This document shows, in pieces, positions 22,801-36,900 of a DNA stretch of 64,000 nt. Numbering within the stretch: position 1 is the stretch's first letter; each line of letters opens with the position of its first letter. Origin of the DNA: Xiphophorus maculatus. Its lineage: Eukaryota > Chordata > Actinopteri > Cyprinodontiformes > Poeciliidae. The notes beneath the pieces are model-generated. The model saw only the letters and a list, made by a program, of their open reading frames with translations. It had not been told where the DNA came from and made no database searches. Made by a program: the position numbers and the translations under genes. Where the stretch lies: contig NC_036460.1 of NCBI RefSeq assembly GCF_002775205.1, positions 22,276,751 to 22,340,750 of the forward strand. The letters are read 5' to 3'.

Positions 22801-25722
22801 GTTAACACTATCTGCTATTCATGTTCAGATTTACCAATATGGAAATAATAACATGTTGGTAACACCATTATGTTAGCTAGAATGTATTTAATATTATTCA
22901 CTGTGCTAACAGAAGACTGCATGCTATCATTACCTAGAGTGTAAACCCAAGCTGATATGTTAACACCCCCCAAAAATGCTATCCTGCTTTTTCTTGTATT
23001 CCTTCTCCAACACTGTTGGCCCAAATGATTTGCTCATTACCAAGCCTATGTGTATTCTGCAGAGCTGAATACACATATACAAGATATTTTCCCTCAATCA
23101 CTGGACTTTGGGCATCCATAATTTTGGCAACAGCACATTGACTAGAACTATTATTTTACCTAACATAAATTAGACCAGACTGACCCGAATGTATTCTGAT
23201 CATTTGTAGCTTTCAGTGATTCAGTGATTCTTGTAAAGTAGTTCATTATTATTTTAATCATAGAACAGTAGAGAAGTCCCTTCAGGCTTCGCAGAACTTA
23301 ATTTACTTATTTTGATTTCTTCTCCAATATAATTTCTTGCTTTTCATTTCTGAGAAACAACAGTTCTCTTAAGTAAAGAGAGGTGGCTTCTCACCTCCTC
23401 CTCAAATGGAATTTTTTAAAAAGTTTTACTTCCTGGTAGGAGTCCTGAAAAAGACAAAACAGTCGGTTGCTCACTGGTGTCACTTTTTGATTTCTATCTT
23501 GTGCTTGGACAGAGAGATACTGAGTAAATGTGAAATGTGGGTAGTCCTTGTGAAAATGTCAGAGATTATCTACAGGTCTTTCAAACAAGGGGGATTTTTA
23601 TTTTTATTTTTACTAACTATTTGTTCTAAGAGATTTCCCCACGGCTTCCAAACTTTATTGGCAGAGAATGTAACATAGCAGCCTCTAGTGGTGGTAGAGC
23701 GTGATTTACACATGACGATTGAAGTGTTCGTAGGGCCTTTCAAAATCTTACTACAAAATTATGCTGAAGAAAAAGTGATAAAAGTTGACTGAAACATTGT
23801 GTTTACTGTATGGTATGTATATTAACAACAATCACAGAAAATTACATTTTAGGCAATGTTTGTGCAAGCAATGTAAAATAAAAAGTAAAACTACTGGAAA
23901 GGTGGCAGGATGACTCATCAAAATGACATTTCCATTTCAGGCTCAAGCTTAACTTTGGCTTTTTAGTGTGACAGTGTTTGTTTACCTCTTAACTTGGCCA
24001 TCTTACTTACCAAAACCAGAAGCTCTGGAACATTTAAATTTAAGATTAAAGGTCAACGCTCAAGCGTTAAGAATTGACAGATTTAATTTTTCATACATTG
24101 CGTTTTGAGAATGCACCATTATATTCTGAAAGGTTCATTTTTGTGCCATTCTATAAAATTACTGTTATCCCACATGATCCATCACCATTTTTTTTTTCAT
24201 ATGGAATTCATTATTTTGTTGGAGCACTAAATAGTGTACAAGTGTCCAAAAGATGCTGATTTGATTTGAAATTGTAGACTTTGTGATTTTTCCTTTTTAT
24301 TATTCCACTTCTGAACTAGTACCACTGGCACTGGAAGTAGAACTACCTTCACTGTGCTTGATGGTGCAATTTTCTCAGTTTAAAAAAATGGTTCTCCCAT
24401 AAATGTTATTGTGCCAACACCTTTTTATAGGTGTTTTGGAGCTGTTTCCTTCTCGCTCAATAGTCTTTCAGTCCATGATGTAAGAGCTGCTTTGTTCTAT
24501 GGAAAGGTACCCTGGTGCTCCAGCAGATTTTGATCTATGATTCACCCTATTCCCTGGATGCTTGTTGACTATATTCTAAGCAATCTCATTCTTCTGAGGG
24601 TGACAGTTTGGGTCAGAGGGGTGAAACACTAACACTTTTTATTTATTTATTTGACATATTAGATTTGCAAACTTTTGGTCTGGCTTTAGTTGCAGCAGAT
24701 GTTTTGCTGTTACCATATTATTAGTATTATTTTTAGAACGCTTCTGATTTTGAATAGTAATCTTCTGATATGTTATTTTCCTGGGTGAAATACGCATCGA
24801 GAGTTAAAAAGTAAGAAAGGTCAGCTGATACCAAAACTATTTACATGGTTATAGAACTAAAACTTAAATTGACTGATCTGATAACAATTCAACTTCCCCT
24901 TTAACTGAGTCACAAGATGAACTTCATTTACTGGCATTTTGCAGATAAATTTATACGTCATCTACTCATTAAAAATTGCATATACTGACATACAATTATT
25001 AAAGTGGATATAGAACAAATATCTCATTGTTAATAATCATACAAAATAACAATCATATACTGTATGGGCCATAACTTGTCTTTAGATTCAGATTCATTTA
25101 GATTCAACAAAGTTAAATGATCCAAGAGTAATATGAATTCACCAGATACTCACTAATTTTGTTGGTGTCTAGAGAGTAGAAAACTGTACACAGCATGGAT
25201 TTTATTAATTCAGACATATCACTCTGATAAAATTCAGTCTTGGGCGTAAAACATAATGTCTAGTAGCGACGTAATGCTGCCCTCTAGTGGTAGATGGCCG
25301 GTCAAGATTTTGGAAATCGGTTATCTTTGGAAATTTACCTTTTTTAAAGATGAATGAAACACCAAAACACTTTTCATGAGCATATTTTGGTTATTGATTT
25401 TTTTTTCATTATGAATCAGCAGCAACAACAAAGAATAAACAAATAGATCAATAAGGGTTGCTGTTTGATTTTCATTTAAAATTAGTGAATTATTACATTT
25501 CACTTTTTTTATCAAATATTATGTAGAAAACTACAAACTGGATTTTGCTCATATTTTACATATTAAAAACAAATACACTGCCAAAGAAAAACAAAACAAT
25601 ACATGTTTTTTTTCATGTATCTAGACTGGTAGTCTGCTCTGGATTGCAATTGGCTCTTTGAACCTTTTGCAACTGCACTGAATAACTTTGTGTAAAAGTG
25701 ATGAATAACCGACTAACACTTT

Positions 25723-25816
<94 letters not shown>

Positions 25817-26190
25817 GTGGGTTGATAACATAGTCTTCAAATCTTACCACAATATTTGTGATATTTATTGTAATAGCAATATACAACTAGTGGGAATCCC
25901 ACAAATCTTGGGTCTAACTTCAAGAGAATATCCTGTAGCTGTAATTAACAGCACAGTTACCTTTTAGGTAACTGTGCTGGTGCAAGTGAGGATATGTACT
26001 CGGAAAACGACGTGATATTCCTCAACGTCATTATAATTAAAAAAAACAAAAGCTTTCATTTTCTCAGAGAAAAAGTGAACAGTTTTCTAGTGTTATTGGG
26101 GTCAGTAGCAAGTAAGGTTTGGCCCATCACTTTTCTAGACACACTTAATCCACGGTTCAGCAGCTGCACCTGGTTACCAAACTGCATTTT
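22801..26190. other. Gene-free stretch between mobile elements and the tmprss13 promoter
   Basis: No exon or recognisable transposon core was found. The stretch is A/T-rich with short simple repeats, and contains the (TA)n array described separately. Isolated frames such as 23406-23678 lack splice context and recognisable composition. Confidence 0.5.
25726..25812. repeat. (TA)n microsatellite, about 43 units
   Basis: Uninterrupted TA dinucleotides run for about 87 bases. The alternating Ile/Tyr translations on both strands are artefacts of this tract. Length is probably polymorphic and prone to assembly error. Confidence 0.97.
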
Positions 26191-26204
26191 TGTGGCTTCC
26201 CTGA

Positions 26205-26312
26205 AGAGTATAAAAAAAGAGGCAGCGAGGCATGTCACTTCCTGTTTCCTCAGTTTTTCTGTCTGACTGAGAGGTCTGTTTTAAAACTTTCTGACCTTTC
26301 TACACACAGTGG
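26205..26312 (+). promoter_or_regulatory. tmprss13: Candidate TATA promoter and first non-coding exon of tmprss13
   Basis: TATAAAAAAAG at 26209-26219 is followed about 15-30 bases on by CACTTCCTGTTTCCTCAG, with tandem ETS-type cores, and then by a pyrimidine-rich initiator region. The segment ends near 26312 at a donor-like CAGTG|gtgagt. A spliced 5' UTR joining to an acceptor near 27914 (GCTGCAACAG), just before the proposed tmprss13 start codon, would make this the gene's promoter. The promoter signals are visible; the link to tmprss13 is inference. Confidence 0.35.
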
Positions 26313-27987
26313 TGAGTTCCTAGTGTTCATTAGTTAGTAAAACCTCTTGTTGATCTAACTAAACTACAAAGTCATTTATCAAACTTTCCTTTTGCTGCCA
26401 GTCATGAAGCTAAACCTGTTAGCTCAGCGCTATACCAGCCACAATAGGTGCCAACCAGAACACAAGCTTTGGACCCATTTACACTGTCAAAATCAAGGTT
26501 TGTACTGTTTAATGAGTTTGTGTTTTGTGTAATAAGATGGAAACAAATAATTGAAACAGTACATTAGTTTTTTTCCCCTTGAAAACAAGCTCAAAGCTCT
26601 AGCTACACTTGTCTTGTAATTTAAACTGAAGTGTTCTTCAACCAAATGAATGTTATGTTTTTGACATCTTTGTGGACTCTGATGGTGAGCTACCTTTGAT
26701 TCAGGAACCTCATTTTGTGGAGAGCTGCCCTGCCTGAATTGGTAGGAACTGTGGACTCTTAGCTGTGGACCTGATGCAGAGTTGTGGACTCTGACTTGTG
26801 AACATTTATTTTTTTCAACTAAAACTGAAAAGCCTAATCTTTTTCTTCAGAGTACAATTATTTCCCCCCCTCCCCCACTTTAAACATTGTCTCTGTGGTC
26901 AATAGCATCCGGTATGATTATGGGCTCTTCCTGAACCGAGACTTTAAAATTAAACTTGAGTTTGATTAAGAAACCCAGTCAATTGGTTAGACACTTATCG
27001 GTGTCTGATGCTGAATGTTGCCCAAAATTGAGAACCACGATCAAGATTTGAATTGTTTATGAAAATGCTGTTTACAACAGGTAAGATTCTGGGTTTAGAG
27101 TCTGACTGTGGCCTTTGAGTTTTCTTGTTTCCCCCAGTGAATGGACTATGACTTGCATGTTGGCTTTACTGAGTTTCCGTTCTCTCCTGGAGAGAGGGCC
27201 AAGCAATTTTTAACTGTACAAAATCACTTTGTATCTTGTGTATCAATCAAGGCTATTTGTATAGCATATTTCAACAAGATGGCAGTTCAAAGTGTTTTAC
27301 ATTGTGAAAATGTCAAACTCATGGATAAAGTGAAAACCAACACTTGACATATTGTCAAGTGTCATTGTTAAAATCAATGCTGTACACATCAAATGTGTTT
27401 GACATTTCATTATGATTCAAAAGAAACTCTAAACAGGTGCATTCAGTCTTGATTAAAATGAACTGTGTTTCAGCTGCTTTGCAGTTTTCTTGACGTTTGT
27501 TTTAGATTTGGTCTGGAAGGTTGATAAAACAGCAAATTCATAATGTATCTTGGTGCTACGCTATTCAGTATTTTGAGGTGTTTTTTTCCTCTTTTAAAAA
27601 AAATCATTTTGGCACTTTTATGGAGGCTGTCTTTGTCAGCTGAGCTGAAGTAATCTGAGCTATGATGCAAAGTCACACTGTGAAACCAGTGTGACTGGCC
27701 TGGCAGGTGAGAAACTGCTGGGCACGCCTATTTCTGTGAACCAAAGAATGACCTGCTCAAACGAAGTGGGAGGCCATAAGGAGGGACGACAAAGAGCAAC
27801 CCCTTATAGTTAATGTTTCAGTTTGTTGAAAATCCAACTTCACATAAAACGGAGAAAGACGAACAGAGAAGTTTAATGTTTCACCACCATGTTCTGACTA
27901 TTGCTGCAACAGAGATAACCTGGTTGTGAAAAAGCTCCACCCACTTGCTTTTACCTCCACGCTCAAGTTGTTGCTGTCCCAAATCCA

Positions 27988-30900
27988 ATGGCAAAGAGAG
28001 ATGCGGTAGGTTTTTACCTCAATTTGTATCTTTTCTTCAATATTTTGTGAAGCTTATCAGAATTGAAATGTCACTTTGAATTGTGGATGTGTTTGTTTTG
28101 CTGGATAGAATCTCTGTCTAAATCTGTGTAGAATGCTGGTTGTCTGTGGACCCAAGTGGGGTGTGATAAAAACTTTTTATGATGTGAAAAAGACCAATTT
28201 TGCCTTCCTGGTAAGATTTCTCATGGGATTTTCAGTAACTTATTTTGGAGACAGTTTCAAATGCCTCAAAGAAACAACTTTTAGTTATCCAGACAATATG
28301 CTGTAGTTACTGTACAACACATCCTGTTAATGTACAAACTTATAGAATTAAACATGTGAAAATGTAGTTGGAATTGACACCTTTTGTGATAGGAATACCA
28401 GTAACTTGACAATGAGCTACAAGCACACAATGTTCTAGTTTTTGAAGAGGAAAAATAAGACTTAAAATAATTTAAAAGAAAATGAAGAGTTTATGAAAGT
28501 ACAATACTGAAGAAAAAAATTAGTTCAAACATTTAAGTAATGGGGAAAAAATATAAAATTAACTCTTGAGTTTAGTTGTAAGCCAAGCTCTATGAATGCA
28601 GCAATAACACAATATCTGGGAAATGTTTTCCCTAAGCAACAAAACCAGATGTTGTGTACAGTAAACCTCATTTAGAGCAGAGAAACTACATATCACAAAC
28701 TTGTCCGGTCACATTCACGACTTTCTATAAATACTGAAGCTAAGGAGGGAATGAATAGTTGTGCCAACTTGTGCTCAAACAGGCTGAGTCACATTACATG
28801 AAACATTAAAGAATTTTAGTTTCCAATTTGACTGTCATGCGACTCCCCTGCAAACAAATGGGGGCTCAGTAAAATGTTGTGAATTTATGAAAGTTTCTTT
28901 TCTAGGATACTTTCTTAAGTTATCTTACCTTTCAGAGATTTAAGGTAAGCTTCTAATAAAAAACAAACAAAAAAAAAATCAGAACCATAGTCCCAAAATA
29001 CTTAGGTAGTGAAATAGATTTAATAAGAAAGCATATCATGTTTTTAGGTGGATTTTCTTATTTACTGGTCAAATCTCCCTGCCTTGATTTTGCACACATA
29101 GGTAGCAAGTTGTCTCTGAAAACACATTTAAACCCCATATATTCTGATAAACACGTACAGGAAAAGTCATAAACATCTCACGACAGGCGTTCATTAACGA
29201 TGTTACTGTCAAAGTACGTGTTGGAAACAGTTGAAGAGAAAGAGAAAGCATTAAATAGATCGACATATATATATATACAGTGAGCCATACAGTGATGCAA
29301 AAGTACTCATCTTTTGACGAGAGGAGAATAATCCTATTTTTCACTTTTTAAAATTTGAAAATTGTGATTAATTTGTCTTCAGCCCCATTTGATACCCTGA
29401 AATAAGATCCAGCGCCAAGAGTAACAGTGTGTGATTTATTCTGTGTAAATACACCCGTTTTGTGAAGCCATCAGAGGATTATTTTCATACAAACAGCATC
29501 ACCCAAGAACAGGCAAAAAAGATATGAATCTGGATCATTTTTTGAGAGTTGGATTTGGTTAGGATCAGGCTAGGATGGAAACTGATCAGAGATGATTGGA
29601 AGATTGATGGAGGTGAATGTTGGCAGTGGGCACTGGTACAGATTGATGGGGGGAACTGGTTGGAATGGGAGGTCTGGGGATGACCTGGGAGTCTCGGGCA
29701 GCATCACAGGGGTCAAACTAAAACACATGTCATGATAAAACAATGTGACCCACTTACTTTGATGCTGCATGCAGTCTTAATTTAATGACATCGATGATGA
29801 GATGTGCTTTGTGTAGAGGAAAACTGCCTTGGCACATGTAAACAACAGGCTTCTCTGGCTAAAATGTGGAAACTGCACATGTGGGGAAAAAAATGGATAG
29901 AGGTAAATACAGGGTACTCTTTGAAAACCTTTTAGATGTTGTTAAAGATTTAATACTTGGGTGGAAGTTCAACTTCCAGCAGGACAATGACCCTCGACAT
30001 ACATAGGAATAGAGATTAAAAACATTTATGTTGGTAGAGCTCAACTAACATAAAGACTGACAGCCAACCAAAACTTTGTGCATAGAGTTGAAAACTGCTG
30101 TTCCGATTCTTTCAGTGTGATCAAGGTTGAGCCATTTTTAATGTGCACTTACAGTTAAAGGTGGTTTTATAGGGTATTGATTGAGGGTCTTGCCTATCCA
30201 GAAAGAATAAACATCATAGAATATTACTTTCACTTCACAATTATACACTGCAGTGTTGATGTATCACATAAAATACATTCAATGTGTTGTGATATCTGGG
30301 GTTGTTTTGAGTTTTGTTCTGTTATTTTTGTTAGATCTGTCTTGTTCCTGTTTTCAATCAGTTCCGTTCTTCTTGGTGTTTCTGGTTATGTTTATTTCTT
30401 ATAGTTTTTCTTTGTTACTTAGATTTTATTAGGTGTCTTTAGTCTGGTAATTCTTTATTGTTAGAATTATTTCCTGGTTCCTGTGTATTCTCTTGTCTCC
30501 TGTGTTATTTTCTCTCTCCCTCTCCTAAGTTTGCTTCCTGCTTGCTCCACTTGCACCTCCAATCAGCTCATCGTCTCAGGTCTTTTGTTCAGCATTCTAC
30601 CTCCTCAGTATTTAAGTTTCTCAATTTCAGTCATTACTCGCAGGATCCTTTTTTTCTACTCGCATCTCACATCGCATTACTTCTGTGTTCTCTTATTGCC
30701 TCCTTATGGTTTCTTTCCCCAGCATTTATGATTTGTGTTTTTGCTTTAGCTCCATCAATCTTTGTAAATTTTTGTTTTCTAATATTTTCAATAAAATATT
30801 AAAAATGATTCATCGTCCCGGTTCCTGTCTGCGTTTTGGTCCACCATCAACAAAACCTCACTTCATGACGTGTGTTTGCAATGTGACAAAATCAATAAAT

Positions 30901-33900
30901 TAAAAAAAATTTGGTGTACAAATATTTTTGTAGGGCACTTTTCATGTTTCCTAATAGAATATGGCAAAACCTTCTCTAATGGAAAATTACTCATACAAAT
31001 ATTTCCCTTCTCTTTTCAACCTTTCCATTTTTAGTTGCAACATTGCTAATAATAGCAAAACTTCAACCATCTACTGGGTGAAACAGGAAGTAGAGCTATG
31101 TAAAATCAACCTTGTGAACTTTGCTGGAACGCCTATGCCAATTTCTCCTTTTCAATCCTCAGTCTCAGTTTTTCATTCCTTCTTATCACATGTCCTTTGT
31201 ATGCTGACATCACACAATCTTTCTGAAAAATCCAAATATTGATTCAGGCTTTTGTTGGAAATTTCTGACATGGCTATGTGAACGCATGAGCAAAAGAGAA
31301 CGGAAAAGAAAGCGGTAGAAAGAAAATCTCCATGGAATTTCTAAACCTCTTGTTTTAGTTGCCAATATGCGTTCATTTTTTGTGTTTCAAGCTTATTACT
31401 CCGTTGTGGATTCAAATATATTCTTGAATGGTTTGGTTCTTTGCATAAAAAAATAATGTTATGGTATCAGTCTTGGCAGCAAAATGCAAGTGACAAGCAT
31501 AAATTGTTTTCCTTTTTGTCTTATGCTTATCACATATAGCACTATGTTCCTTTCCCAAGAATAAATCCCATATTAATGACCAAACTCAATTTAATATCAT
31601 GTTTTTTTACATTCTCCTCTGTCTCTTCCTAAGGACGCACCTCCTCCTCCCTACTACCCTGCTGGTCTACACACTCAGCCCCCTCTCAGGCAATATGAAG
31701 AAGTGGTGTATGGCTCAAACCCAGGGCTGACACTCCCAAACCAGCCCCGTTATATCCCCCGCTACCCCCCACCCGTTGTTCCGCCCCCAGTCACTGAACC
31801 CAGTTTACGTGAGTAAAATCTACAGTTGTCGAGATTAAACAAGTCTAAACCATAAAGATCTGTTTTTTAAATTTTTTTAAATTTATTTTTATCTGTGACT
31901 TCTCTGTTTCTATCCAGTGCCTAAGAAGGAAAATAACTGCTGTGGAAACAAGGCTCAGCTCTACAAGGTGGCAGCAGCGGTTCTACTGGTGCTTGTTCTG
32001 CTGGGAGTCGCTATATTTCTTGGAGGTAAAGTTTGTCTAGTCATGTACTTGAGTGAATGTAGTCATAAATATTAATTGGCTCCTCCAACATAACACTGAT
32101 ACCATTTTAAACCATGACACACACACAGCCTAAAGACATGCATATGCTCCTTCTTCTCTCTACTTTTGTCATGTCTATTTTATTAACTTGAGTAAATAAT
32201 TCAGTTTGCACAAAATCAATAGCATCAGGGTTTATTCATCAGGATATTTTCACCTCGACACCAAACCCCTAGTTAAATTGCACACAACCATTCATCAGTA
32301 CAACATGGTTCACATTGTAAAAATCAATGGTGCTTTTCTGACAATGTGTGAACTGAGACGTGCTTAGCTCTAACATTTCTTTTTTTTAAGGATGTACAGT
32401 AGCTGACAGTTTTCAATGAACTCGCATCCTATTCACAGTGTTTTTTTTTGTGAAGTGAAATTTGCTTGTAAATTCTAAGCTAATGGTAGCATGAGTATTT
32501 TGTGTTTTAGAAAAGGTACATAGAGTTATTTTGCTGTGTAAAGTCACAACATAAAAAAAACCCATTAAAATCCTGGGCTTCATTTGGTTTCTGCAATAGT
32601 GTTTCTACTTACCCAGAAATGTTTGAGCACATTGCACAGAAAAGGTCATACAGTAATAAAAACGGGTCACATAGAATAAAACAAACAAAGGAACTTGGGT
32701 TGACAAAGTCTTCCCTTCACTTTTTTTGTAACATTGTTTTGATCAATTTGGTTGCCAGGGAAAACCCAGTTAGATAAACAAAACATGTGCACAGCTTGTT
32801 CTCACACACAGAAGTTCCATTTTCATTTAAACTATAGTTTATCGTTTTTGTTGTTTTTTTTTTGTTTTTTTTTGTTGAACATCATTTCATTAATTAATAA
32901 TCTCCACTTTAACGTCCACAGTTTATTTTGGCACCAAGGCATTAGCGGACGCAGAGTATGGTGACAACAGCAAACACAGTCTTGACGAAAACAATGTTTT
33001 GCTTCAGCATGACACCTGCTCCAACCACACTGTCCAGTGTGACGCAATCAAGGACTGCCAATTGGGCTCTGATGAAACAAACTGTGGTGAGTACACACAG
33101 GCACACAATCAGACTTCACCAGCCAGGTTTTTATTAAAATACACTGTTATAAAGTGATATCTCTTCAACGTTTTTTCAAACTATGAACCAATGAGAATAA
33201 TAAAACGAATGCTAAGAGTTGAAAGTTAGTGTGACATGTGGTTGGGTCTCTTTAAGGATGTGTTTATGGTTGTAAATGTGTGCAAAAGAACGTGGATAGC
33301 TAAGCTAAATGCACCTTTTCTCAAAAAAACAACAACAACAACATAAAAACAAGCTAACAAAAAACAAACTCGCTCCATGTCTTCTATAGTTCAATTCGGA
33401 ACGAGCAACAGCCTGGAGGTGAAAACAGCCCAAGATGGACGCTTCCTACCAGTGTGTTACAGTGGCTGGAACAAGGAATATTCTGACCGTGTCTGCTCAC
33501 AGCTCGGATTAAGACAGTAAACAAATTTCTGTTTTAAAGAAACACTATACAGTGACAGAGATTTATTAATCATTTACATCCCTTGGCTTCTTTAAAGTAC
33601 TTTTTAGACCTCTCTATCAGATCCAGTTACAGCAGCCATCAGTGAGAATTAGATTTTTATTCTGCAAACTATATCATACCCACAGAGCTCCATTTCATTT
33701 CTCCTCCCCTGTTGCCCGTGTGGTTAGACTTCAATTGAAAATTGTAGAAATTGCTGTCGTCTCTCAGCTTGACAGAAACAGAGTCAGTTTCTAGCACCAA
33801 TCAAGGGCTGATTTGATGAAATTTCTGCTGTGTTGGCTGGTTTGCTTTCTCAGTTGTCTGAATATATATATTTTTCCTTCTTCAGGTCTTATTTAAGTGA

Positions 33901-36900
33901 AGAAATTGATTCCAGTCCATCCAAGGCTTTAAAACTGACCAGCAATTCAGCTTCTCTTGTTCAGGGTCTCTTTACTACCAGGTAAACTGGCTTATAAGGT
34001 CATGCTCAAACTGTTTCCTTTCAAACGTGTACTTATGGTAACTGGCATGCATTTCTTGCTGCATTCTGCAGTTCTTCCTGTCCAAACGGCAAGACCGTCT
34101 CCCTGCAGTGTGTGGGTAAGAAGCCTCCATCTGTTCCTACAGTCACACAACAGCGTCCATTTTCTTTCCTTCATTGTTTGTTTTAACTCATGTAAAGCCT
34201 TGTGCTCCCAGAGTTTCGCTTAACTTTTTTTTTTCTTGTCACATTAATAGTTTTGAAATGTAAATATTGAATAGGAGCTCTTATAAAAAAAGACTACAAA
34301 GGTTTAAAATGATTTATAGGGGGAAAAAATTGTGCCCATGTTTACGCTTTTATTTGCCTGCTTTTTCCCACACTACTTACCCATCTGCTGAGATGACGCC
34401 TTCTCTCACTGCTTTGTACTGTTGTTCTTGCCGCCTGCAACCACCTGTTTCTGCATGTACTGGACAATTTAAACCATTTTAGATCCAGTTTAGAACTAAA
34501 TCAGTTGTCAAATCGATCACTTGCCAGTCCAAGTGTGGTCCAATACATGAAGGCAGGCCTAAATATTACTAATCTGTCCTTTCACTATACCTGCTTAAAC
34601 TTTGCATGGTTATGAGGTGAGTGATGCCTCTCCAGAGGAAAATCTGGGAGAACCAGAGTATACTTATAAGTTCCCAGTAAATTACAGGGAAGCACAGATG
34701 AATACCAAACAACCAACCATTCATGTAGGCACCTTAGAGCAACAGGCATGCATTTCTTGCTGCATTCTGCAGTTCTTCTGCAGTCAATCAAGAGGCATGT
34801 TTTATTGACGAATGAAGTCGTAACACTCGGAGAGTCCCTCTTACAGCGTGACAGGAATATGCAAAAGCCATCTCTGAAAGCCAACAATAGCCAAATAAAT
34901 AAAATCCTGCATAAATATCTTAGCCATGCAAAGCAAAACAAACACTGTAGTGCGGGAATCAAAGGTAGGCTAAACATTCTGAGACACCTGGAAGGAAGGA
35001 GCATGCTAAGGAGTGGCTAAGGACTGATACCACTGAAGTTTATATGACACAGGTGGTGAATGAGTCACTAAAATAAGACCAACTGAGAACATAAAAAGAC
35101 AAACTGATGCTAACTTCAAGGGGCCAACTTTTTACCATTCTACAGCAGCTGAACAAAAAAGAAAAAAAACAAATGAAATCAACCTTGAATAAATAAATCT
35201 TTTTCCTATGCACTTTTCTCTTCCTCAGACTGTGGCAAACAGCCGGCTACATCCCGGATCATTGGGGGCACTGTGTCTAAATCGGGTCAGTGGCCTTGGC
35301 AGGTGTCGCTTCAATTCAAAGGATCCCACGTCTGTGGTGGTGTCCTGATCTCACCGGATTTTGTGCTGACCGCTGCTCATTGTTTCCCCAAGTGAGTGAT
35401 ACAGGAATTCCTACCGCAGAGCTTACTTTTTCACTCGGTGAGCTCTATCGTTCACAACGTAAAACCTGTAAGCTACATTAAAACTGCAGAACATCGTATT
35501 TATGTTTTGAGTTCATGGAAAACCGAGATTTTGAAATAAACCGTGACTAGTTAACTTTTTTCTATGGTGAAAAATGTATTGTACTGTCACCACAGTGAGT
35601 ACCTCTCTGCTGAAAACTGGAAAGTGTATGCTGGAATTGTGTCTCTGGATAAACTAACTCAGCCCTACCTGGTTCAGAAGATCATACTCAACGAGAACTA
35701 CAACGGCAGGACCAGTGACCAAGACGTTGCTCTTCTTAAGCTTACATCTCAAGTTACTTTTAATGGTGAGAGTCATTTTTACCTCTAGTGCTACTTTTTG
35801 AGAAATTTTTAGGAGCATTAGGAACCTTTTTTTTTTGTAAAAATAAGCCACTACTGCTGGAAACTCCAGCTATTGAAGTGTCTAAATTGTAATAGTAAGG
35901 TTAAACAGTACATATGGTGTCTTAGAAAACATTCATGTCTTTGTTGTGTGTATTTTATTGGGATTTTACATGATGGGCGCAGTAAAAAATAACCTCCATT
36001 ATGTAATTTAGTTGACTGTCAGGACAAACTGCCTGAGACAACTTCAGAGAAAATTGTAATTGTCCTGTGAAGGTCTGTTGCATTTTCAAAAGAATACAGT
36101 ACAGTGTTGTTAATGCGTTACTAGCAAAATGTGCTTCCCTTGCAGGTAAACCTGAGCTTTATCTAGTCTCACTTTGATAATTTGATAAAACACACTTTGT
36201 CTGTCCTTTAATTTCCTCAAGGAAGCACAAAGCTACTGATGAATTTACTGAAGTTAAATGCATCTTCGTTTTGCAGATTATGTTCAGCCAGTCTGCCTTC
36301 CACTCAATGGCCAGGACTTTCCACAGGGAACCAGTTGCTGGACGTCTGGTTTTGGCACTACTAAGGCAGGATCAGGTAAAAAAAAAAAAAAGAAAATGCT
36401 GTGACTCGTTTCAATGAAAAATATACTTTTGCTATCTCACTAAATGCATGATAGCACATTGATAAAGCAAGTAAACCCTACAACATCAGTGAAACGTATG
36501 AATAGAACATGAAGCATAGAAGCAGCAAAATGTTTACAAAAATAATAGCAAATGTAGTTTAGGGGGGGAGCAGTTCTCTGTTTTTGTTTTTTGTTTTTTT
36601 CTCTGAGAAGGGTTAGCTCTCCACTTTAAATACCCTTGGGCTACACTGACGAGCAAGTGCTGTATTTTCTTGTCCATTATGTGATTATTAATTGAAAGAG
36701 TTCATACAGCTGATTGCAAATTGTGTTATTCGAAGGCAATAATTGCCTTTGAATAAGGCATATGCGAAACAAATTGGCTTTTGTTTCATATTTTAAATGT
36801 TTTGGCATGGTTGGAGCTTTTTGGAAACAAAGTGTGTCACTTTGACAATGAGTGCTGCTGTTTAAGTCTGCGTATTAGCGGGTTTTGAAAATGTGGAGTT

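Noticed and set aside
25613-25967. Two opposing ORFs rich in alternating Ile and Tyr
   Set aside because: They are translations of the (TA)n microsatellite.
30458-30802. 114-codon Ser/Leu-rich ORF
   Set aside because: It arises from the pyrimidine-rich LTR-like insertion.
35930-36010. Short Tc1-terminus-like stretch in tmprss13 intron 9
   Set aside because: Only a phrase resembling 'ttttattgggattttacatg' survives, too short to call as an element.
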